Below, one piece after another: positions 50,188-61,394 of a stretch of 64,000 nucleotides of DNA; the first letter of the stretch is position 1, and each line of letters starts with the position of its first letter. This DNA is from Pterobdella sp. o SKG-2022 (taxonomy: Eukaryota; Annelida; Clitellata; Hirudinida; Piscicolidae), in NCBI GenBank assembly GCA_964035795.1, contig OZ038322.1, positions 8,879,868 to 8,943,867 of the forward strand. Reading direction: 5' to 3'. The notes under the pieces are model-generated. The model worked only from the letters and a program-made list of their open reading frames with translations, was not told the origin of the DNA and did no database searches. Position numbers and translations under genes: made by a program.

Positions 50188-50578
50188 ATTCTTTCACTAG
50201 CAATCAGATTAAGTTCTCGTTTTCATGGGCGACACATAAGATTAGAGCCCTCTTCCCTCTCAAGGATAAGAATTCCCATGTTCACAATGTCATTTATAAA
50301 GAAAAGTGTAGTTGCAAGGAGACGTATGTAGGCGTGACCAAGAGAAATGCTACTACCAGATGGGCAGAGAACAAGGCTACAAATGGCACATCAGAACCTG
50401 CCAAACACATTTCCAGAAATCCCTCTCATGAATTCAAATGGAAAGTACTGAGCAGAGCCCCAGATGATTGGAGAAAAAGAAGAATTTTGGAAGCTTTTTT
50501 CATCAAATGTTGAATCCATCACTCAACGACCATAGAGACGTTAAAAACCTTTTGTTATTTAGAAATGGAATTACCTAA
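50136..50578 (+). mobile_element. Penelope-like GIY-YIG fragment, unit 3
   Basis: Collinear copy of 13101-13543 with the same inactivating frameshift. The conserved protein landmarks are unchanged; nearby flanking DNA has small indels in an AT-rich tract. Confidence 0.78.
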
Positions 50579-53006
50579 TTTTACCGAATAAATTTTTTCT
50601 TTAAAACTGCCTTTTTAATGTTTTATTTTATTTTTAAAATTTTATTTTTTTTATTTATTTTATTATATTAATATTATTATTATTATTTATTTTATTATTA
50701 TTTTTTTAAAATTTTAATTATTATTATTTTATTTTATTATTACTTTTTTTAATTTTAATTTTATTTTATCTTTGGTCAGAATATAAACAACGGTGTCTTT
50801 GAATTTTAACGTACTTGATAATGTTACTTTATTAACGAAAAGCTTTGTACTTAATAAAATTACCTTTAGTGTTCAAATAATTTTCAGTATTTACTTTGGC
50901 TAAAGAAGATTATTATAATATAAATAGAATTGCTCTCGTTTTATAATCATACCAATGATTTATGACAAAGTGGAATTTGACGAAAATTCTAGTTTTAATT
51001 AGGAAAGAATAACAAAAAATTGCCTAATTTTATGAAGTTGCATTTATTATTATTTTTTATTATGAGGATGAATGTGTTTTTGAAAAGTTTGTTATCTTTT
51101 TCATTCAATATCAATTGTTGAATTCAAGTGTTTATAAACTTTGCCCTCCAATTTTATATTTTCAAGATTGAAGCACTGGACCACGAACAACATAATAAAA
51201 TTCAACAAAATGTGTCCATCAAAGCACGAAGATTTTCAGTTTGCTATTAAATCATTCTCAGTTTTCATTTGCTTTTGAATCAATTTTCGACACAAAAATT
51301 AGTAACGATTTGTGAAATTTACTTTTTGTGCTACCGAAACTCCATTTTGGAAATATCAATAGTCGTCTTACATACATAAATAAGTAGGGAAAAGGACACT
51401 GATAAGATTGAAACTATCGAAAAAAATTGAAAAAAGAAATTAAATGCGGTACTCGTTAAAATCTCTAAGTATATAAAAGATATCAAAAGAAGAATGAAAG
51501 AATTGAGAAAGATTACATGTTATCTAACAATCACTTTGTGTAGCATTTTTATTATATAATTATCACCGAAAGTGGCTGTTATAAAAACTTTAAACAATTG
51601 TTTTTTCCATATTACATTCATAAGTTAAAACTTTCTTCAATTTTTGCAACAAACGTAAGTGTCCGCGAACGAAAAAAGCTAACTATTGAATCAACATTCA
51701 TTTATCAAGATTTTTTTGTAAACCCTACCGAAAAAAAAACTTCCTCAAATTTTGAACAATTTTCATTGTTTAACAAACAGAGTCAGTATCTAACGAACCC
51801 TCAAATAAGGAAATTATAAATCTTCAATAACAAAGCATCATGTGGCACCAGTAAATCAGATCCATGTTTGGTTGGAGTTGAATTAATAAAACATAATAAT
51901 TGTGATATCATAATAATTATACTGAATTTGGAGAAATATTATGACCATTGAACCAAATAGTCTGCAAGGATAACTTAACAGAATAAACTGCCAGTTAAAA
52001 ACTAAGTTTTAAAAAAAATTTAGTTTTTTGAAAGTTGTTTCATTGAATTAGAGGGCAGTTGAAAAACTATGCGTTTTATAAATGTGTTATTTAAAATTAA
52101 ATTGAAAATAATGGAAAAATAAATATTGTCTACCAAATTAAATATACGTAATCTGTCAAATATTAATTTTGAGAAAATTTAAAAAAAAACTTATGAAAGT
52201 TGATTAATGAAATTCTCTCCACCTTTAGTGCTTTATTTTTTCCAAGTCACACCATCTTTATCATTCCCAGATAAAAATAATTGTTCATATTCTGTTGCAT
52301 AGAATTATGAATGATTGGCTTTACTTTGAAAGCTCTTTTCTTCAAAACATAAAATCTTTCATCCTCACCAGAAACGCATAAAGTATTAATTATTTTCATT
52401 ATTACTTGTGAAGGGTTTATGAAAATTTTTTTTTACTTCAATTATTAAGGTTATTTTCTCAGCATATATCATTTTTTATCACCCTCAGAAGTACGTTGAG
52501 TAGTTATTGTTTTCTCTGTTAAAGGATAGCTTAATGCATATGATTATTTATCTCCGTTTTGATGATTTTTATGTTAGTTACAAATCTTTAAAGAAAGAAA
52601 TATCTCTATTTGACGAAATTCACACCTAAACTATTAAAATTTTTGAATAAATAGTCGACTATAAAATTTTCCATTTTTACCACCCAATAATAATCATGAA
52701 TCACACAAACACAATGATACTTCAGTTTTGTAGTGAGACAAAGGTCGGCATACAATAGATTTTATAAGGCTAATTTTAAATGAGGAAACAATGATAAACC
52801 TTTTTGATTAAAATATCCGATTGAATATTAATTTTTTCTAAGAATATGAACATTTCTACCACAAAAAACCCAATTGAAATTATCAAGTGTTTTCATTTCC
52901 TAGAAAACAAGATATCTACACTGAATTTAAGATAAGCCAAATGTCAAATAAACTTCACGACTATAAAAGAACATTGAAGCAGGGATCATTCAGAGAAAAG
53001 AACAAA

Positions 53007-54782
53007 ATGTTTATTATTGGGACAATTCTCTCACTTCTAGTGAGTTTGACAGCTGCATCGACAGATGAGACCCTGGTTGAAAAAGCATCTGGAACTCAAG
53101 TTGTCGAAGCAACGTTGGCAAAAATCCAAACAGTTTGTTTATTCGATAAAGACAACTTCTTTTTTAGAAGACTTGCTTATGTGGAAACGACCGACGGAAA
53201 TGATGATGATACATTTGCAAATGGCTTTTATGGAGGCATTTGGAAGATTGATCGAGATCAATTTGATCATACAAAATCAGTTTCAACACGGTTTTATACC
53301 GAAATAAAACATCATTTCAACATCGATTGGCAAACGGTACAATGGAAAGAATTATTAAAACCATTTTATTCAGGACTGGCAGCTCATTTGTATGTAGAAT
53401 ATATGAGTGCAAATGGAAGAAAGTTGCCAATTGATATTTACTCCCAGTCAAGCTATTGGGACCAAAACTTTGGAGAAATGAATGAAAAAGGAAAATTCTT
53501 GTTGAAAGCGCAGAAAATAGAAAAAATCATGTGCGATGGAAGCGCTTCAGATGTTATCTTTGTAGTAGATGGATCAGGGAGTATAAGTAAACAAGACTTT
53601 GAGCTACAAAAAGAATTCATAATTGATTTCATGAAAAGTTATCAAGTTGGCCCAGATCCTAAAATTAATACAAGATTTTCTTTTTTGCAATTTGGTATGA
53701 ATCTCAAAGAGGAGTTCATATTCAACTCTCATGTCACACAAAAAGATTATGAAGGGGCTGTTGAACGTATAATAAAAGTTGAAGGAGGAACCCCAACGTA
53801 TTTTGCTTTAGATCATGTTGCTAATAAGGCTTTCAGAGAAGACAGAGGAGCTAGACAAACTGGTGCTTCAAGAGTTGTTATAGTTTTTACAGATGGAGAA
53901 TCGAATGATCGAGAAAAAACAAAAGTTTCAGCTCAAAAGCTTCTAGAAAAAGACGTTGTAGTTTTTGTAGTGGGTATTGGGTCAACTGTTAATAAAGATG
54001 AACTGAAAGCAATTGCCACTGACCCAGACTGTCTACATTTGGATCACTTGTCATCATACCAAGACTTTGAATATATTAGGAGCAATATTGTTTCCAGAAC
54101 ATGTAGAGCTCCCATTGAAATTGGCGATGATGGTAGTGATATTACTGTAGGACCTGATATGAAAATTCAGTGTCGAATTAAAATAAATAGAAACGGAAAC
54201 ACAATTGAAAGTCAGGTAGATTATCCTACCGAAAACTATGACAACACAATTTATTTCGCAAGAAACAACGCTCCTAGTCCAAGTTTTTATGACTACAAAC
54301 TTGACTTCGAACATAAGACTCCATCCCACCTTTACATTCCCCATGATGCATTTTCCAAAAACATATATATTTATTGTTATATAGAAGGCAAATATAATAG
54401 AACCGCTCATATCAATATTTCCATTGAAGTTGGCAATAAAGATCCATGCAAACCAAACCCCTGTCCTAAAGGATACATATGCGTAAAGCAATCAATTTTC
54501 AGCTACAAATGTATTGAAGATCCTGATTTTGCCACTACTACAACAACTACAACCACAACTACAACAACCACCACCTCCTTGCCTCCTTCCAATTCAACTT
54601 TTGATTGTGAAAAACATAATCCTTGTACCTCAGAAAACATAGCTCAAGGAAAGTTTTTCTTTGCGCATCATAATAAAAAGAAATATGTTCAGTGCAGTGA
54701 ATGGAAAGGTTGCTGGGTGATGAATTGCCCTGCAGACTTGGTTTGGGACCAAACACTTCTCACATGTGCATGGAATCATTGA
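53007..54782 (+). CDS. Secreted vWA/chitin-binding protein, diverged copy (unit 3)
   Basis: 591 residues. The Thr-rich linker is 7 codons shorter than in units 1-2, and there are roughly twenty substitutions spread over the signal peptide, vWA domain, EGF-like stretch and C-terminus. Around the metal-site Thr it reads GGTPT, closer to the usual vWA consensus than GKTPT in the other copies; CDRSAS is CDGSAS and the last residues are WNH instead of WDH. DxSxS, FTDG and all six C-terminal cysteines are retained, and there is no stop or frameshift, so the copy is probably functional. Its upstream region lacks the 1,269-bp segment found in the other units, so its regulation may differ. Confidence 0.9.
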   Translation: MFIIGTILSLLVSLTAASTDETLVEKASGTQVVEATLAKIQTVCLFDKDNFFFRRLAYVETTDGNDDDTFANGFYGGIWKIDRDQFDHTKSVSTRFYTEIKHHFNIDWQTVQWKELLKPFYSGLAAHLYVEYMSANGRKLPIDIYSQSSYWDQNFGEMNEKGKFLLKAQKIEKIMCDGSASDVIFVVDGSGSISKQDFELQKEFIIDFMKSYQVGPDPKINTRFSFLQFGMNLKEEFIFNSHVTQKDYEGAVERIIKVEGGTPTYFALDHVANKAFREDRGARQTGASRVVIVFTDGESNDREKTKVSAQKLLEKDVVVFVVGIGSTVNKDELKAIATDPDCLHLDHLSSYQDFEYIRSNIVSRTCRAPIEIGDDGSDITVGPDMKIQCRIKINRNGNTIESQVDYPTENYDNTIYFARNNAPSPSFYDYKLDFEHKTPSHLYIPHDAFSKNIYIYCYIEGKYNRTAHINISIEVGNKDPCKPNPCPKGYICVKQSIFSYKCIEDPDFATTTTTTTTTTTTTTSLPPSNSTFDCEKHNPCTSENIAQGKFFFAHHNKKKYVQCSEWKGCWVMNCPADLVWDQTLLTCAWNH

Positions 54783-55029
54783 ATTTCATAATAAAAAATT
54801 TCATGTTTTAAAAAAAATTCAAAAACTATTTCAGTTAAATAGTTTTACCCATTCATTTCTAAATTCGTTTTTCTGTTTGCTTACCCAAAATATGATTTAT
54901 CATCCAAAATGCATAACAGTTTTCATAACATTTTTAAGTTAATCAAAATTATTGCCAAATTGATTTTGATTTTTTGAATAAAATATCAAAATCTGCTTTA
55001 TTATTCAGTATCGCTAAAAGAATTTTAAT

Positions 55030-55181
55030 AGAAACAAACACTGTGGTTTATTGAAAAGCTTACTACACGAAGCTTTTTGTAAGAGTATCTTACATTATCA
55101 AGTGTACCTTTGATAATGTAAGATACTCTTACGAAAAGCTTCGTGTACTAAGTTTCTCAATAAAACATAGTGTTTGTTTCT
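55030..55181. repeat. 152-bp fold-back element, unit 3
   Basis: Copy of 591-742. Both arms are unchanged although neighbouring bases differ (for example attgcttttcgg for attgattttcgg just outside). Confidence 0.85.
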
Positions 55182-55367
55182 GCTATATTGCTTTTCGGCT
55201 ATTGTACGTCAGCTAAAAAAAGTATTAATAGAAATAATAGACAAGCTATGACCAGCAACAAAGCTGTTTCTGATGAGATATAAGATGCACAAACGGTTGA
55301 TCAATCACTACGATTGAATATGCAGTACTATCTAAACATGACAAATCTTTTACGTTTACTGCAGGAA

Positions 55368-56152
55368 CTTACTTACTTAGGCCGAGTTTCAAGTTGAGTC
55401 AAAATGATTCCCTGTCCAGGATTGCGTTCTCGATTTTCTTAGTGCTTTCTAGGCCGGTGTCCCTCATCAGAGTGTCAACATAATTGATTGCTTTTTTTCT
55501 TCTACTTGGGTTTCTTGCCAAAGGTTTCCACAGAACAAGTTTCGAGGCTCTCTTCTCGGTGCCAAATACAATGCCCGGCAAATCTCAGTCTGCGCTCTTT
55601 AATCTTACACTTAAATTTGGCAGCTCACCGTAGAGTTATTCATTTGTCAAGTGTTGTTTCCAGGATATGTTTAGTACCATTCTGGTATAAACTCCATTTA
55701 GTGATTTGATTAAAGCAGAAGTAAGAGTTATAAAGCAACACAGACTCGACTGTCACCAGAAATAAACTGATTTTTATTTTTCTGCTCATTGATGACTTTT
55801 AGATTTTTTTGAGTTTATGACAAGCCATCCATGCTAGAGCCTTCCTAGCTTTCACATCGTGTTGACAGCATATCATCCAACCACCAAAGTACTTGAAATT
55901 GTCATTTTCTTCGATGGAACCATCACTGATAGATTTGATGTCATTGATACTATCCTCGTTAAACCTCATCATTTTAGTCTTTTTGCCATTGCAGTATAAT
56001 CCATTTTTTGCAGCTTCAGATTCAACTCGGTTTGTGAGCTTTTTGGCTTGAGCTATTTCGTGCCATATGAGGGCGATATCGTCAGCATAATCGAGATCAG
56101 TTATTACTTCTGCTGGATATCGACGATTTCTTTTTGGATTAAGAATGAAACC
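55368..56152 (-). mobile_element. LINE remnant, diverged (unit 3)
   Basis: Same element with extra changes: a short deletion near 55400 removes codons close to the 3' end, and several substitutions alter the C-terminal frame. This is neutral decay, in contrast to the intact genes on either side. Confidence 0.83.
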
Positions 56153-56355
56153 AAGTTATAACAACATTATAACACACAACAAGCCCATAACACATAAAAT
56201 TTTATCATATAACAACCCCATAACACATAACAACACTATAAATAACATTTTATCATATAACAACCCCATAACACATAACAACACTATAAAACATTGTAAA
56301 TAACATTTTATCATATAACAACCCCACAACACATAACAACACTATAACACACTGT
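56153..56355. repeat. Expanded ATAACA minisatellite (unit 3)
   Basis: The block beginning tttatcatataacaacccc occurs at 56201, 56248 and 56307 (spacings 47 and 59), compared with once in the other units, adding about 106 bp. Confidence 0.85.
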
Positions 56356-56973
56356 AAATACTGTATGTTTATTTGACAAACCCTATGAACGGTTTTTTCT
56401 ACTTCAACTTTATTATTCAGCAGCTAAAACCTCATGCTTTCTATAATAAACGTGAACTTCCACTACTAACAATGTGCGAAAAGCAGAAAGAACTGACAAA
56501 ATGCATAATAAAAAACTACATCCGCAAACATATGAGAAACAATGAAAAAATTGAAATTTGAATGAAGAAATTAACTTCTATTTAAGAGGAAAAAATTTAA
56601 AAAGTTGATTCATTAAAAAAAGTTTTTATAAAACTCTAAAATTTTAAATAGTTGACCTTCCTGCTCAATAAAATAAACAGAGAGGTCAACAATGTTGAAG
56701 ATATTGATTAAATTTTACGGACCGACAATCATATAAATATGAATATATCTATGAATTGTTCTTATTTCTTAAGTGCTATCTAAGCTGAACTGCTTTCATC
56801 TTCAAAATTTTTTTTCTAAATGTGTTCAATAACATTATTATAAAAGAACTACATTTCTAAATATTATAAATGTATTTGGAACAATTTTTTATTCATATAT
56901 CCATGGAATCCTCAGCAGTTTTTTGTTAATGTGGTCTTAATGAATCTCAAGAAAAATCCTCAAATTTTAGTCT

Positions 56974-58429
56974 TTATGTTCTTCTTTTGACACATATCAC
57001 AATTTCTTGCACCATCTCATAACTACTCTTGTCTTGTATATAATAATGGAGACTTCTGTAAGGAGAGTTTGCAATGAAAGCGTTGTTTTTGATGAACCAC
57101 CAACCAACATCATGCAATTGAAACCCTTTAGAATTGGGTCTGTCGAAGGTTGAGAACTTTGCTCTTGAATGCTCCATGAATGTTGTTTGGGTGCGTAGAG
57201 AATCATTAATATAAAGACTGTACTCGAAAACTTCTGAAGCGATATAGAAAACATTGTATTCTTCAATCATAACTTCGTAGTTAAACAAAGGATCTTTCTT
57301 ATCACTGTCAATATCAGCATCAACATCGGTGGTCTGAGTAGAAGTTGAAAAATAATTTTTGGCTGATGTTGTGGTTAGAAGTGGTGAAGTGGTACTAGGA
57401 CAAGACATTTGGCCTTTACCGAAATGGAAAAACTCATTCAATACATGAAAGTAGTAGTTTTTGGTTGAAATTTTTCTTTCTGGAGCTTCGTCACTAATAC
57501 TTCTTTTTTTACGTGGTTTTCTCATAACAACTACAAGTTTCACTTTATATTGTAAATGTTTAGTCAAATTTTCTATCTGATCCAACCCCAACCAAAAATT
57601 TTTATTTTTTGATCCGAATCCACTTTTGTATTCTTTCCACCTTTTTTTAAAATCTTCGGTATCATCTACCCGATGTTGTATAATTATCCATCCATCATTT
57701 TCAAGCGAACGTATTCTATCTTTAGGAGACATCGAGGCATCGTCGTGCCTAGAATAAGATAAAAGTGAGTTTTCTTTGGAGTTCAGTTTTTCAACAAGCT
57801 GTCCTCGTATTTCTGATTGTTTTGCAAAACCAAATATAGATTCTTGACCGCAAGTATGTTTTTTTTTTTCACCGATGAAATAGCTGCTCAAGGTATTTAT
57901 TGAAGCTTCCTTGAAATTTATTTTAAATCATTGTTAAAATAATTATAAAAAAAACATTTAAGATATTCAATCCTGGATGTACTTAAATTAAAAATTTCAA
58001 ACTACCTTTATGAAGAGAGATATTTTGTCGTATGATTCATATTCCTCTTTAGATATGTGTGTTTTGAAGGCAAGCAATCTCACTAATGAGTTCTTTAACA
58101 CATCGGCATTCAATAAATGACACTCATCTTTCAAAAAAATTATCATTAGAAAAAAATCCAATTTTAAATACTTATAAATGAGTTTAAATTTTTAAAAGCT
58201 TACTTCTCTGGCTTTCCAAAACTAAAACAGAAACACAACTTTCTTCCTTCAAACATACATTGACACATCGTAAGTTAGAAAACGCATTTTTAAAGGTTGT
58301 TTTGCCAACTTTTAAAACAGTTTTTAAATGTTCTTGACTGAGTTTCAAAGCTTGAAACTGCAGTGTTTGGCGCAGTTCTACAGAGCCTTCACATAACGCA
58401 AGAAACGTCAAAATAATAAAAAAAATCAT
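56974..58429 (-). CDS. PAN-like plus fibrinogen-related protein, diverged copy (unit 3)
   Basis: Exons 58429-58204, 58127-58006 and 57909-56974; 427 residues, intact with the same splice sites. Substitutions relative to the other copies include TFLALC in the signal peptide, VGKTTF for VDETTF, EKKKHTC, SPKDRI, APERKI, MSCPSTTS and ICVKRRT. Most fall in the signal peptide, the linker and the insert, while the fibrinogen core is unchanged, consistent with purifying selection. This is the only copy whose upstream neighbour is single-copy DNA rather than another unit. Confidence 0.87.
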
Positions 58430-59461
58430 TTTATTTTATTAAACTATTCAAGTTAGTAATGACTTTTTGAGGTCAGGATTATTTCTTTTAAAGCTTTTGG
58501 TTTTGTTTGGTAAGCAATCCCTTTAAGTTTTATGAGTTGTTTGCTATAGGAAGATTGTTCAAAGGAAGTTTTTAGTGTGGAAACCAACCAAAACGCTGTT
58601 TTTTTATATTTTTAAACTGAAAAATTTAAAATTTTTGTTTTATATTTTTGAGCCAAAAATATTTAATCTAAAATTTTTGTGAGCAGTACACAAACTTTTT
58701 AACAAACACTTAGCTGTCAAATATTAGTAGTGAAATTTAGCATTCACCAAAATTCCATTTTCATATTCTTCGCATATAAAAAAATAAAACTTCCATTTTT
58801 AAACAACAAATGAATAAGCAAAATAAACACAGAAGGTAAAATAGAAATGTTAATGGTGTTGGAGGTCATGTTAAAAAATCCAGTAAAAAAGTTTGCCTCC
58901 AAAAAATGAATGAAAGACCTATGCGTTAATGCACGTAACAGCCTTGGTTCAAAACCTCCTTCGGGAGCTGAATGTGCTCGAGGAAAATAAGACTTTATAA
59001 ATGAATTGGAAAACGATACATAGTTCACAGTTTAGAAAAATATTTTGAGGTCATAATTGATAAATTATTCAAATTAAAAATCATTAAGAACATTCGATGT
59101 CTCTTAAAAACTTTATAATTCCATGTTTTTTGAACTCGGAAGACCTGTACTTCAATGTACAAGGATACAGCTAACCTAATTAGTTATAAAGTATAAAAGC
59201 CTAACTCAAATTTTAAAGTCGAAAAACACAGTGTTTATTAATAAAAAGACACAAAGCTGATAATTTAACATTTGCTAATTAAAGCTAGTCTTACGAAAAG
59301 CTTCGTGTCTTTTTAAATACATACTTTGTTTTTGTAAACCTTAAAATAATTAGTTACCTGATGATTGTATAGAAAATATATCGAAAAGCTTCGTCTCATT
59401 AAAAAAACCAAATATGATCGTGTTTTTATGATTCACCTTTTGGAGGCTAATTAATCACAAA

Positions 59462-61394
59462 AAAATAATTCATTATTATCATTGTTTTTGTTTTATTCCC
59501 ATTAATTTTATTATAACTGAGGGCTTATATAAAAATCAATTTTGAATAAAAATATTGTTATTCGAATGTTTAATATACTTGAAAAACATGAAAGCAACTA
59601 ACAGTCCAAAAAGCGTATCCCACATTGAAACACCTGCGACTCACTTGCAAGCCAAACTCTTAGACAAACAGTGCTAAACACAAAAGCAAGCCAATGATTT
59701 TCATGAACAGTTTGAATGAATTCAAAATATGGTGCTAGTGTGTGTTTCTGAGGAATGGAAAATACAGTATGTTTGAGACAGATTAGTGGTCATATATCCA
59801 CCTACCCAGCTGTAGTTACCCTATACACAAGCAGTAACTGCCAACCATTAAGAATATCCCTTCTTTGTTCATGTCTATAATATTGTGTCTATGTTTAGAT
59901 AAAAAATTATAATTTGAAACGATGCCTTTGAGAATAATCTCATGAAAAATTGATAGAATAAAGCTGAAAATGAAGAGAATATTGAGATGAATAAACTGGC
60001 ATACGCTGGCTGAAAGAATCTGCAAGTTTTAGTGTAACATCGTCAAATTTTTAACATTGTCAAAAAAATAACTAGTATTTGTTTTATCGAATATTAATTT
60101 TAGTGATCATTTTTAAAAATGGAAACACTCAAAATTAAAAATAACACTTTTTTATTTCTATCTTTTTTTGGGTATTGACTTTAAACTGCACTAAATTAGC
60201 GCATTTTGTTACATACGTCTTTTTTGTTCAAATCTGGATATCGATAAACTCCGTTAACGGATTAGTAATAAATAAATAGAAAAATATAGTTTATCTTCTT
60301 TTTTCATTATGAACGCAATTTTTTTTGAAAATAGATTGTTAAATACCAAGATTTTAAACCCGGTTTAATCCCAACTATACTGAGGGTGGCCAGATATAAT
60401 CAGATTACAAAAAATTTCTTGCAATTTCATATACTCATCATCTCTATTTCATCCTATTTTAAACATCTTTTTCTTCAAAACCAACTTTACTCATTTCTGG
60501 TAATAGTTTATTTTTACATTTAATTTTCAGCCTACCCTTTTAAAACCCTCAATTTTGAAAGTGAGTGCCTACAATTTTCAAAACATTAACTGAACCATCA
60601 AATACTGAAAATATAAAGTTTTGAACCAATTCGATACATGCTTTTATCTAAGGATGGGAAGCTTAGCTTATACTTCAACTGTTGATCGAATCATAGATGA
60701 AAGAAAACAGAAAAAAATTTCAATTGTGCTCGATGATCTGAGTCTTTTTCTTTCAAGCAATGGAAACAGTTGATATTTTTGAAAAAATATAAGAAAGACT
60801 TTTCATTTTAAAACATTTATACGCTTGCGATGTCATCTTGTATTGAATTTTTTTTCAATTTTTAACCAGTGTAGCTTGTTTTTTTACACAAGAGTTGTGA
60901 TCAAAGTTTCTATTTTTTGATAGTAATCTGGCTGTCGCCTTAATTATAAATTTAATTTTCTGAGTTTTTAATTTGGGTGATCCCATCAGTACAATGTTTC
61001 CATAACCAACGCCACTCAGTATCAAGGCTGAAAAAATGACTGTTTCAAAAAACTTGAAAATATGCTTAATATTTAAAGATTAAAAAAAATTTCAATGTAT
61101 GAAAACTCATTTTAAATCACCCTTTGTTTTGTATTTTTAGTTTTGGTATCGTCTATTACTAAACAAGTGTCATATATGAATTTACTTTTAACTTTTTGGA
61201 ATGGAATTGTAATTTTGAGTTGAAATTAATTTTTATTATGCTTTCAGAAACGTTTTTTTTTTATTCTGTTGAAAAATTAAAACATATATACCAAGGTCCT
61301 TGCACATATTCCGGAGGTCTGTTTACACTTGATTTTCATTTGGAACTTTGCTATGCTTATTAATACGTGATTATTCCTGTCTTTTTTCATACAG
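59462..61394. other. Single-copy region right of the array, no confident gene
   Basis: AT-rich DNA beginning abruptly where the tandem array ends. It holds the dispersed repeat at 60344-60398 and no open frame with recognisable domains. The N-terminal exon(s) of the CTC1 gene, about 100 residues in vertebrates, should lie here or further left; I could not identify them. A polypyrimidine tract and acceptor (cttttttcatacag) end it at 61381-61394. Confidence 0.65.
60344..60398. repeat. Short dispersed repeat, single-copy-region copy
   Basis: Second location of the sequence described at 10280-10328, here with about 6 additional bases in the middle. It shows the element is dispersed and not merely part of the tandem unit. 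Confidence 0.6.

Larger units (their letters stand above)
42488..59461. repeat. Tandem unit 3, diverged and last copy (16,974 bp)
   Basis: Last copy of the array. Its first ~3.4 kb (to about 45924) matches units 1 and 2 without visible change. From there to 59461 it carries scattered substitutions and small indels. It is shorter because the minisatellite has one copy (-696 bp relative to unit 2) and 1,269 bp is absent upstream of the vWA gene. A VNTR is expanded near 56.2 kb. Similarity to the other units stops at 59461 inside the string aatcacaaa, where single-copy DNA begins. Confidence 0.92.

Noticed and set aside
1..59461. Whole array as a pure assembly artefact
   Set aside because: Units differ in minisatellite counts, a 1.27-kb indel and many bases in unit 3, so at least units 2 and 3 must be separate loci; units 0-2 still merit a read-depth check.
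59816..60025. 69-codon minus-strand frame in the single-copy region
   Set aside because: Short, hydrophobic and AT-driven, with no supporting motif or promoter.
61270..61370. Possible small CTC1 exon reading VLAHIPEVCLHL
   Set aside because: Its donor phase does not match the incoming phase of the exon at 61395 and the peptide has no clear similarity to CTC1.
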